From Pseudo-nitzschia pungens (taxonomy: Eukaryota; Bacillariophyta; Bacillariophyceae; Bacillariales; Bacillariaceae), in NCBI GenBank assembly GCA_037355855.1, contig CM074760.1, positions 6,502,501 to 6,566,500 on the forward strand: a stretch of 64,000 bases of DNA, in the 5' to 3' direction. The translations under genes were made by a program, and so were the position numbers. Of this stretch, positions 46,966 through 55,588 are shown piece after piece. How positions within the stretch are numbered: the first letter of the stretch is position 1; every line of letters begins with the position of its first letter. A model generated the notes under the pieces. The model did no database searches and was not told where the DNA came from. It saw only the letters and a list, made by a program, of their open reading frames with translations.

Positions 46966-48748
46966 ATGATGAAGATTGCAATCACAACACTTATCGGCTT
47001 GGCAGCTGTCTTTGCTCAAGAGCAAGAGGCAGGAAGCTCTTCTACAGACGCCGACGCCGGGATCACACCAGTTGTGCGTGAGTTGGGATTTAAACCACAA
47101 TATCCATCGTACGGGGACTCGTGTTACGAGGTCTGCTACAGTGCGGGAGGAAAAGGCTCCAAAAAGGGAGGAAAGGGCTCCAAAAAGGGATCATACCCAT
47201 CTTACCCATCCTATCCATCCTATCCATCCTACCACCGATCTCTCGGCGAAGAAGACCAAGATCGATCACTGGGAGACTACAAGTATGGATACCCCATCTA
47301 TGATCATGATGATTACTACTACTACGGAGGCAAGGGAGGAAAAGCAGGATACAGTCACGAGCCTTCGCACTACGATTATTATGGCTACGGTTACTATGAC
47401 TTCGCTTACTACGGAGGGAAGGGAGGAAAAGGAGGATACGCTCCGGAATACGGACCTTCGTACCCTAGCTATGGAAGCAAGGGAGGAAAAGGAGGATACG
47501 CTCCCGAATACTGGACCTTCGTACCCTAGCTATGGAAGCAAGGGAGGAAAAGGAGGATACGCTCCCGAATACGGACCTTCGTACCCTAGCTATGGAAGCA
47601 AGGGAAGAGACGCTCCCGAGTATGGTCCTTCTTACCCTAGCTATGGAAGCAAGGGAGGAAAAGGCGAATACGCTCCCGAATACGGACCTTCTTACCCCAG
47701 CTATGGGGGAAAAGGAGGAAAGGGTTCTAAGGCAAAAAGTTCCAAGGGAAAAAGCTCCAAGAGCTACTACTATGGAGATGAAGTTTGCGAGATTGTTTGC
47801 GAAGACGACAAGTATGGCGCTGGACCTGGCTACCCATCATACGACAATGGCTGCTATGAGGTCTGCCACTCTGGTGGCTACTATGGAGGCAAGGGAGGGA
47901 AATCCGGATACTACGGAGGCAAGGGAGGCAAGTCCGGATACTACGGCTACGGACATGGTTACTATGGAGGCAAGGGAGGAAAGTCCGGCTACTATGGTTA
48001 CGAGAAGTGTGAGATCGTCTGTGATGACGACCATCATTACGGCAACCACGGAAACAAGTACAACCCCCCTAGTCATCCTCCTAGTTACCCTGAACATTTC
48101 CCTTACGAGAAGGGTTGCTTTGAAGTCTGCTATGGTACATACGGAAGCAAGGGAGGCAGCTCCTACTACGGAAGCAAGGGAGGCTATGAATATTACGGAA
48201 GCAAGGGAGGCTATGACTCCTACTACGGAAGCAAGGGAGGCTATGAATATTACGGAAGCGAGGGAGGCTATGACTCCTACTACGGAAGCAAGGGAGGCTA
48301 TGACTCCTACTACGGAAGCAAGGGAGGCTATGACTCCTACTACGGAAGCAAGGGAGGCTATGACTCCTACTATGGAAGCAAGGGAGGCAGCTCCTACTAC
48401 GGAAGCAAGGGAGGCTATGAATACCCTGAAAGCGATGGAGGCGTGTACTACTACGGAAGCAAGGCGGGCACTACCGACTACTACGGAAGCAAGGGTGGCT
48501 ACTACAGTGCCAAGTCCGACAGTCCTCTACACGACGACTCGAAGAAACACCATGGAACGCCCGCTAATGACAAGTACACAAAGCCCGAAGACGGCAAGTA
48601 CACAAAGACCAGGAGCTCTGGATCCTATACCGATAGTTCCTACGGAGGCAAGGCAGGCAAGGCCGACAAATGGTATTACGGTTACGGATCCGATAGCGGG
48701 AATGATGAATATTGCGAGATTGTCTGCGACGACGGATACGTTTATTAG
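46966..48748 (+). CDS. Secreted Gly/Tyr/Lys/Ser repeat protein with alternating CxxxC motifs; one frame break
   Basis: It starts MMKIAITTLIGLAAVFAQ, a signal peptide. The frame runs to 47529, but a single extra T at 47512 turns the repeat GAATACGGACC into GAATACTGGACC. The units directly before and after lack this T, and skipping it restores one frame to 48748 (about 593 residues). Repeat blocks: SYPSYPSY; GPSYPSYGSKGGKGGYAPEY; GGKGGKSGYYG; YYGSKGGYDS. Between them lie six five-residue Cys motifs in strict alternation: CYEVC, CEIVC, CYEVC, CEIVC, CFEVC, CEIVC. A Lys/Ser cluster (SKAKSSKGKSSKS) resembles silaffin Lys clusters. Low complexity and secretion point to cell wall, mucilage/adhesive or silica-associated material; this is inference. 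No enzyme domain. Confidence 0.85.
47440..47700 (+). repeat. Tandem repeats coding GPSYPSYGSKGGKGGYAPEY
   Basis: Four to five units of about 57-60 bp, one with an internal deletion (GSKGRDAPEY) and one with the extra T at 47512. High identity between units implies recent duplication. Confidence 0.9.
48148..48420 (+). repeat. Tandem repeats coding YYGSKGGYDS / YYGSKGGYEY
   Basis: About nine units of 27-30 bp, several identical at the DNA level (GACTCCTACTACGGAAGCAA type), again showing recent expansion. Confidence 0.9.
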
Positions 48749-49716
48749 ACGATGATGACGACGAAAAAACCGACACCAAAAAGTCGCCAACGAAGCGGCA
48801 AATTATTTTGGACGGTCCATATCGCTGTGCACCGGTACCGTTGTGATATGGATCGCAAATTAGAGAATACCACGATTGCGCCACCAGCAAATGTTTTGTT
48901 CGGGGTTGTTGGCATGGTCGAGCGCAACATCGTGTTGCGCTGTTTATCGATCTGTATGTGTCAGCTGTCAGACGTCGGATGCAATGAGCGGAAGAGCAAT
49001 GTTTTTGTTACCATAGTATAATGTATCTTATTAATAGCTAAATATGAATAAAGTTATGAATTATCGATGATCCTGTCTTTTGTGAAAATGATAATAATAT
49101 TATGAATACAGAGTAACTAGAATAATATTATAATAACATTGTAGACTACACGTAGTGTGGTTGCTCCACCTCGGGAAGGAAGAATTGTGCAAGTGGAAGC
49201 TCGGTGATGAACTTCCGTTGTCGGCGTCACCTCCTTCGGTATTCGAATGCCATTGCAGCAATTGAAGTGAACGTTATAATTATTTTGTTATTGTTTAGGC
49301 TGCATTTTTCGTGGTGTGATCGACTTGCTTTTCGCCTGGTGGCGGGCATTTTTCACCAACGCACAGGCATTCTTCTTCTTCTTACTACTGCATTCCTTAC
49401 AAAGCATTTGTTGCGCATTCGTGTGGCACAGAGTGTGGCTGCTTCGCTTCGCTTCGCTTCGTTGACAGACCGACAACCAGAATCACGGTGACGGCAACCG
49501 CAAGCTCCGACGCGGTGTGCATTCGAATCCTCCCGTGTGTGCGCGCGCGCCCGAATCCGACGTCTCCTCGCTGGCCGGGGAATCGACCCGTGGTTGGAGA
49601 GCCTCCTTCGTTCGAACCCGGTCCACACACCGACAAAGAGACGAGGTTGCCAAACAAACCTCGTGCGGTCTCTCTCGTTTCGTGTTCTGCCGTGGTGTGG
49701 CGTGGGGTGGACAGAC
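48749..49716. other. Convergent spacer, no gene seen
   Basis: AT-rich to about 49150. GCTTC pentamer units at about 49440-49460. GC-rich towards the PRP38 end. Small open frames have no recognisable similarity. Confidence 0.6.
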
Positions 49717-51018
49717 TTATTTCTTCAGGGGGTTCATGCCCAGCGACGACCGCAGCTTGTTCCAGTATTCCTCGCTGTGTTCCTCGGCAGCAGCAGCAGC
49801 AGCAGGGGCAGCGGCTTTGTGGCTGTCACTTCCGTCCTCGCCTCCCATGGTCTCGTCTACGGACCGTTTGCTGTTGCTGTTGCTTTTGCTGTTGCCATCG
49901 TTGCCGTTGCCATCGTTGCTGCTGTTGCGATGAGCCTGACGCTTGGAGCCGTCCGACGCGGACGATTTTTTGAAGAGGGTGCCGTACTTTTCGGATTTTT
50001 TCTTGTCCTTCTTTTTCTTTTTTCGTTTGGCTTCCGCGGCATCCGCGGGTTCGTCCGCGGCCTTGCGCTTTCCCGCGGCATCTTCGCTCCCTCGGAATTC
50101 CACACCGAGATCGGTGCTAGTGTCTCCTTCTTGGTGGTTGTCATTGTCGTTGTCGTTGGTAGTGGTACCGTTTTGAATGTCGACCGTTCCCCCCGCGGCG
50201 GCAGGCAAAGCTGCTCCCGCGCCCCGACTCGGCGCATGGTTGTCGACACCAACACCGTCTCCCCTTGGTGGCTGGGTCGTTGGTTGGAGCGGTCCGTACC
50301 GCTTTTCCCACAGCGCAATGGCCCCGCTGCCGCTTCCACTTCCACTTCCACCGCCATTGTCGCCGCCACTCGCTTCCGCGCTCTTCCTCCGCCGCAGTTC
50401 CTCGTCCACCTTGCGCCGGAGGTATTCCTCGATCCCGCCCGCCTCCACCAGAGCCTCTCGCAGGGCCGTGGGCCGGGGCCCCTCGTCGAGGTATCCGGCC
50501 TCCCGCAGGGTCTCCCGCGCCGGCAATCGGGGCATGGCGATCCCGCAGCAGAAGGCTTCGTTGAGGAGGTCGTCGACGAATTCGTCCACGTGCAGGACCT
50601 TCCACTCGGTCGCGCCCCGGTACCGCAGCCTGGAATAATCGGCGTAGAGCGGATCCAGGAGCTCGTAGATGTCCTGGGGCCGCCCGGTCAGCCGCAGGTA
50701 AAAGGCCCCGAGCGCCCGGAGGTACTTGAAGTGGTTCTGTTCCAGAAAGGTCCGCACGAGTTCCAGATCGGGCTTGAGCTGCAGGAGCTTGAGAGTCAGG
50801 GACAGGAATCGGGTCGGTTTTCCCATCCCGCCGAAGGTTCCGCCGACGCAGGTGAGGGATTGGGCGGCTCGTTCCAGGACGTCCGCCGCGGTGAGTCCGA
50901 AGCATTCTTCCTTCCAGAAGCGGCTGTCGTATATTTTTTGTCGCGTGATGTATTCCATCAGGTTCTGGGGATCCGAACCCTCGACGGACTTGATGAGGGG
51001 ATCCGTGACGTTCGCCAT
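49717..51018 (-). CDS. PRP38: Pre-mRNA-splicing factor 38 (PRP38 family)
   Basis: A single exon of 433 residues from the Met of MANVTDPLIK, chosen because animal PRPF38A also starts MANRTVKD. The frame is open further upstream through an Asn/Asp repeat, but that part looks like 5' UTR. Family landmarks: YITRQKIYDSRFWKEECFGL, VGGTFGGMGKPTRFLSLTLKLLQLKP, HFKYLRALGAFYLRLTG, DIYELLDPLYADYSRLR and HVDEFVDDLL with MPRLPARETL. The C-terminal half is a Lys/Ser/Asp-rich low-complexity tail, as in other PRP38 proteins. PRP38 is a component of the U4/U6.U5 tri-snRNP/B-complex needed for spliceosome activation. All core blocks are intact. Confidence 0.93.
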   Translation of the reverse strand: MANVTDPLIKSVEGSDPQNLMEYITRQKIYDSRFWKEECFGLTAADVLERAAQSLTCVGGTFGGMGKPTRFLSLTLKLLQLKPDLELVRTFLEQNHFKYLRALGAFYLRLTGRPQDIYELLDPLYADYSRLRYRGATEWKVLHVDEFVDDLLNEAFCCGIAMPRLPARETLREAGYLDEGPRPTALREALVEAGGIEEYLRRKVDEELRRRKSAEASGGDNGGGSGSGSGSGAIALWEKRYGPLQPTTQPPRGDGVGVDNHAPSRGAGAALPAAAGGTVDIQNGTTTNDNDNDNHQEGDTSTDLGVEFRGSEDAAGKRKAADEPADAAEAKRKKKKKDKKKSEKYGTLFKKSSASDGSKRQAHRNSSNDGNGNDGNSKSNSNSKRSVDETMGGEDGSDSHKAAAPAAAAAAEEHSEEYWNKLRSSLGMNPLKK

Positions 51019-51747
51019 GATGATGATTGTTCTGTCGTTGTCGTGATTGTCGTTGTCGTGATTGTCGTTGTCGTTGTTGGTGTTGTGATTGTTGTCGTGA
51101 TTGTTGGTAGCTACAAGGAATCCGGGTTGGAATGCATGCAATTACTTCAATTTTTTTGGTTGTAGGGGTTGAGAAATTGGTATCTCCGTGTTATCCCGGA
51201 ATCTCACTATCCGCTAGGCGTTTTTCGATTTCTTTCAACGAGATCTAGTACCGGTAGGAACCAGGGTCAACCACCATTGTTTGCTCCCGCCTCAGTTCTA
51301 AGATGAGCCAGAGTTGTATGATGTTGTATGTTGTATGTTGTATGTTGTGCTACACGTAAGGTTGCTATTATTGCGCTTTTGCTCGATAGTTTTCATGGTT
51401 CGCTTTTCACTCTCTTCGAACTCTCTCCGAATAAACCTTTATCAAATCGGATGATCGATGTCCCTCAAAGGAATCCCCCAGATTTCGGCATGAATACCAA
51501 AAGATTTCCCCCCTTTCTCCGTAACATCCCAGCACTGCGCCGAAGTCATCATCATCTCCTGTTGTTATTGTTTTTGTTTGACTATTGCGAAGGGTCGGCC
51601 CAACCTTCACACCCGACACCCGACACCCAACATCAAACATTATTATTTATTCACCCATACAACATCTTCGATTTCGCGATCGATCGACCGGACTCGCTTC
51701 AACCTTTTCAAAACGAAGAATTAACGAGAGAGAGAGAGAGAGAAACC
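51019..51747. other. Divergent promoter region between PRP38 and EMC10
   Basis: It contains a CGTTGT/GTTGTCGTGATT array (about 51032-51110) and a GTTGTAT repeat (about 51314-51348). A GAGA run (about 51727-51743) lies directly before the EMC10 start. Confidence 0.6.
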
Positions 51748-52710
51748 ATGGTGTCCTCTCTGCTCTCCGCACTGGCGCTGTTGTCGGCGCTTCACTCGGT
51801 TCCCAACGCCGCCGCCGCCGAAGATTCCGGCCTTTCGTGGACGATCTATCACTCGTGGAATCCGAACCAAGAGTTCGTCCGCCGGGGAAGTCTGGAGTGG
51901 GGGCCGACAAAGAGCAGCGGCGACGTGGCAGCAAGCGACAACTCCAACGACAACTCCAACTCCAACGAGAAGGAATTCCGCATCGTCAACGACGGCGACA
52001 GCGCCAATCTGAAGGGATCGGACATTCGGGAAATGCTCGAGTACGGGTGGTACCACGTCAAGATCCAGAGCGAGACCGACGAGAACCGGTTCGTCTTCCA
52101 GACGGTTCCCGCCTGCAACCTGCGACGGGCCAACTTCAAGGACCAGTTCGAGATCACGCTGCCGCGGAGCACCGCCGGCGACCGACAAGATCCCCTGACC
52201 AGTTTTGCCTACACGCCCCTGGTGAGTCCCCTGGCGCCGGCGGATTGCGCGGACTACAACGACGGCGACGACGACGACGCTAGATCCTTTTCGAGCCGGG
52301 TTTCGGTCCAGCTCGACACGCCCGCCATGACCCTCAAAGCGATTCTGTCCCAGCCCAAGCCCCCGCCGGGCATTGCCTTTGTCAAGCAGCCGCAGCAGCC
52401 GGGGCAGTCGAGGGGAGGAGGGACCGCCGGAAACGGGGACAACTACGAGGATCCCGATGCTCCCCCCACCCCGCCCGGTGTCATGGGATTCTTTTCCAAA
52501 TACTGGTACATCATCCTCCCCGTGATGATTCTGCAGGTCCTGCAGGCGCCGGAGGACGATCCTCCGGGACAACAGCAGCAGCAAGGCCAGAAGCAGCAGC
52601 AGCAGCAACAACAACAAGGCCAGAAAGGCCAGCAGCAGGGCGGCAGGATAGCTCCCCAAGCTTCGGGATCGGCTCCCAAGGTGCGTCGCGGCAAGACCAG
52701 CAGAAACTAG
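51748..52710 (+). CDS. EMC10: ER membrane protein complex subunit 10-like
   Basis: A single exon of 320 residues. Signal peptide MVSSLLSALALLSALHSVPNAAAA. The lumenal domain matches EMC10 layout: WTIYHSWN, FVRRGSLEW, a linker with Asn/Ser, YGWYHVKI, VFQTVPACNL and FKDQFEITL. Then the juxtamembrane FFSKYWYIILPVMILQVLQAP, close to the C-terminal helix of EMC10, and a Gln/Gly-rich tail. The EMC inserts tail-anchored and multipass membrane proteins into the ER. The start at 51748 gives the signal peptide directly; the longer open frame from 51328 adds unrelated sequence. Confidence 0.86.
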   Translation: MVSSLLSALALLSALHSVPNAAAAEDSGLSWTIYHSWNPNQEFVRRGSLEWGPTKSSGDVAASDNSNDNSNSNEKEFRIVNDGDSANLKGSDIREMLEYGWYHVKIQSETDENRFVFQTVPACNLRRANFKDQFEITLPRSTAGDRQDPLTSFAYTPLVSPLAPADCADYNDGDDDDARSFSSRVSVQLDTPAMTLKAILSQPKPPPGIAFVKQPQQPGQSRGGGTAGNGDNYEDPDAPPTPPGVMGFFSKYWYIILPVMILQVLQAPEDDPPGQQQQQGQKQQQQQQQQGQKGQQQGGRIAPQASGSAPKVRRGKTSRN

Positions 52711-53398
52711 TGCGAAACGCCACCACGGGTTCGGCACGGGGTTCCGCAGAAGCAAGAGCAGGGAAGGTCCGTGTCGATGAGGAAGGAAGAAAAAAAGAGA
52801 AGAATTGTAATGCCCATTAGTTTTAAAGTTCCGGTTTGATTTCGTAGGACTCTATCGAGGGCACCCGGTGATCGGAAGGATGATCTTTTCTTTCGTCGAG
52901 CATGTATTGGGAAAGCGATGCCGAAAGGTCGTGTCGTCCACGTTGAATGGGTTTCGAATTCTGCCCGGAGACACCCCCCCCTCCCAAAAAAATATGCTGT
53001 AGGAGCCCGTATCCTGACGTGTGGAAGTAAGTGGGACAGCGAAGTCTATTATTGTCGGGAGAAATACTTTGATACAACGTACGGTATTGCACCTTCGAAG
53101 ATTTTTTTTTAAAAAGAAATCTGCAATCGAATGCTATTATTTGTGTATGACATTGTCCTTTGGAATTGGTCGTCAAAAATACAATTCTATTATCATAATA
53201 TTGCATTCATTCAATACCTATTCCGTACGCGTAATTTGTTTCGATCCGAAGACTGCTTCCAAATCGTCTCGGAACGAATCAAATCAATCCATCGAGCGAC
53301 GCGCTTCCAAACGATGCCGCGGTGCGCTTCGCTTCGCTTCGCTTCGCTTCGCTGCGAGACCCGTGCCACGACGCGCGTCCTCGGACGCACCGCCCCTA
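52711..53398. other. Convergent spacer, no gene seen
   Basis: Contains a GCTTC pentamer array (about 53328-53353) directly after the aldo/keto reductase stop codon. Nothing else recognised. Confidence 0.6.
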
Positions 53399-54601
53399 CT
53401 ACGGGACGTCGTAGGGCGGGATCAGACCCCACGTTCCGGTCCCGTCCGACCGATTCAATCCGTCCAGGGCCGCGATCTCCGATTCCTCCAGCTCGAAATC
53501 GTGCAGCTCGTAGTTGCTCGCTATCCGACCCGGATCGGTCGACCAAAAGACGACGCATCCGTATCCCTTCGCGAAGAGGTACTTCATGGCCACCTGTCCA
53601 GCGTCCTTTCCGTGCCGGGCGGCAATCCCTCGCACCACGGGGTTGGTCGTCACGCGGGTGACGCCCCGTCCCAGCGGCGAATAGGCCGCGGCAACGATTC
53701 CGTGGGAGTTGCAGTACTCCAAAATGTCGGAGTATTGCAAAAAGACGCTGGCCTCGATCTGGTTGACGTGCGGTCGGATGGCTTCGAGAGCCTTCGCATT
53801 CGCATCGTTTGCGTCCTCCCGGGCCTTTTGCTTGGCGGCTTCGTTCATCGCCCGGAGTTCCTCCAGGTGGCGCTCGCTGAAATTGGACACCCCGATCGCT
53901 CGGGCCCAGCCCCTGGAGTAGCAGTCTTCGAGGGCGTTCCACGCGGCGAGACGGTGCTCCGCGTTGATGGCCGCGGTGGTCTCCGGATGCTTTCGCCCCG
54001 GCCAGTGCAGGAGGACCAGATCGAAGTATCCGACGCCGCACTCGTCCAGCGATTGCTGAAACTGGCGACGGACCAACCGGTAGACCTCGTCGCGCGTCAG
54101 TTCGCAGCCCGGATCGGCCGGCATGCAGTGGCCGAGGGCGTCCGTCCCGAAGGTGTGGTGCGGATGGAATACCTTGGTGGTCAGAAAGACGTCGGATCGT
54201 TTCTTCTTTCCCGTGGCGAACGCGTCGCACAAGACCTGGCGGATGTGGCCGTGCGTTCGATAGAACAGGGCGGTGTCGATGTGCACGGGTGCTTTCGCCG
54301 CCGCCGCATCCTCATCCTCATCCGCATCTGCTGCTTCTTCCCCGCCACCGTGCAGGGCGGCGTGCACACTCCGGCAGGCTTGCTCCGGCAAAAATCCGGA
54401 AAAGGAATTCAGCGGATGGAATCCCGAGCTGTCGTCGTCCCCGGTCAGCAACGGAGCCGTTCCGAGCGCGAGAACCGGCATTTCCACGCCATTGGACAAG
54501 GCGACACACGTCTGGCGGGTGCTCTTGCTGGGTGCGGAAGTCATGGCGGAACCAAAAAACAATTCACTCCGCGTACCAACACGGCAAGTTGCTGCGTCCA
54601 C
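53399..54601 (-). CDS. Aldo/keto reductase
   Basis: A single exon of 400 residues from 54601, or 381 from the Met at 54544 (MTSAP), which fits the family better. An (alpha/beta)8 AKR with HIDTALFYRTHG (catalytic Asp and Tyr), LTTKVFHPH (Lys), FDLVLLHWPG (His), AIGVSNFSERHLEEL, VNQIEASVF and AAYSPLGRG. The NADPH-binding C-terminal loop is recognisable but atypical (FWSTDPGRIASNYELHDFELEESE). Inserts rich in Glu/Ala/Asp lie at about 85-100. It reduces aldehydes or ketones using NADPH. Substrate cannot be told. No intron or break seen. Confidence 0.93.
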   Translation of the reverse strand: MDAATCRVGTRSELFFGSAMTSAPSKSTRQTCVALSNGVEMPVLALGTAPLLTGDDDSSGFHPLNSFSGFLPEQACRSVHAALHGGGEEAADADEDEDAAAAKAPVHIDTALFYRTHGHIRQVLCDAFATGKKKRSDVFLTTKVFHPHHTFGTDALGHCMPADPGCELTRDEVYRLVRRQFQQSLDECGVGYFDLVLLHWPGRKHPETTAAINAEHRLAAWNALEDCYSRGWARAIGVSNFSERHLEELRAMNEAAKQKAREDANDANAKALEAIRPHVNQIEASVFLQYSDILEYCNSHGIVAAAYSPLGRGVTRVTTNPVVRGIAARHGKDAGQVAMKYLFAKGYGCVVFWSTDPGRIASNYELHDFELEESEIAALDGLNRSDGTGTWGLIPPYDVP

Positions 54602-55588
54602 TCCAGAGCTCGGATGCGTGCAAAAGGGGGATGAGTGCTCGAGGAGTTTTTCTGAGAATCCAAGCGAGAGGTCCTCAAGGGTCCACAGCGGTCAGAGATG
54701 CCAGTTCGCAAAAAAGATCTGATATTTTTTTTGTCTGACAGCTTTGGTGACTTTGAATACAAGTAAGTTACGGTATTCAACCTTACCGTAAGGATACAGG
54801 TAATTACGGGGTACGGGTACGGTATGCAAAAAGTTCATCGTGATTTGGATCTTTTCTTTTCCTTCTTGAGATGGATACGATGCGTATGTTTCATACCGAT
54901 GGGACTGGTGGAATACCAGGTAGAAGTGAGATTACCGCACTAGTCGTCCATCGTTATCACACTTCTGCGAAACAAACGTCAGATCGTAGTTTTTGATTTT
55001 ACCGGAAGTAATTTTTGGAAACATTGTTTCCATCTGTCTCTCTAAAAATCCAAATCAAAACAAGCGGGTTTTCACATTGCTACCAATGAATACAAAGCAC
55101 GGAATTGGCAAAAGGGAGGGGGGGTTAAGCTATTCTTTTGTATCCCTGCCCGTGTTCCGCACTTCCATCGCTGCGCTTCGTTGTGAAAGCAACTACGAGC
55201 AATTTACTCCATCCACTTTGTAGTTCCGTGGCACATTCGGATCCGTGTTCCATGTTTGATTGAGCGGTGGGTTGTCAAGTCGCGAAGCGAAGCGAATGCA
55301 ACTATAGAACAAGGATCTCGGACTGCTTCGACGGACCACATTGTGACGAGCAACGGGTACGCACCTCGCAAACGAAAGGTTGTCTGCAACACGAACTAGC
55401 TAGTATTGTAAAAAGTCAGCAGGTTGACTCTGCCCGTGGCGTCACACGGAACAATTTAAAACTGTACAACGTTTTGCAGCTTGGATATACTACATAACAC
55501 AATAATAATAATAATAATAATACTCTAGTTTCCTCCCTTGCAAAGAGAATTGCCCGCAGCAGCAAGGTACTTGCTATCGTGCCGCGCA
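54602..55588. other. Spacer, no gene seen
   Basis: Between the start of the aldo/keto reductase and the 3' end of MSH2. It has GGTACGGTA and CCTTACCGTA words (54780-54830) and an AAT trinucleotide run (about 55498-55521) close to the MSH2 stop. Confidence 0.6.

Noticed and set aside
46966..48748. Possible CRISPR-like or satellite array
   Set aside because: The repeats keep a single reading frame behind a signal peptide and lack unique spacers; they are coding repeats.
48749..48890. Extension of the repeat protein past 48748
   Set aside because: The TAG directly follows the final CEIVC block and the sequence beyond has no repeat character.
49540..49628. tRNA-like segment with GTTCGAACC and GTCGATTCCCC words
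   Set aside because: Neither strand gives matching acceptor, D, anticodon and T arms; the T-loop would be one base short.
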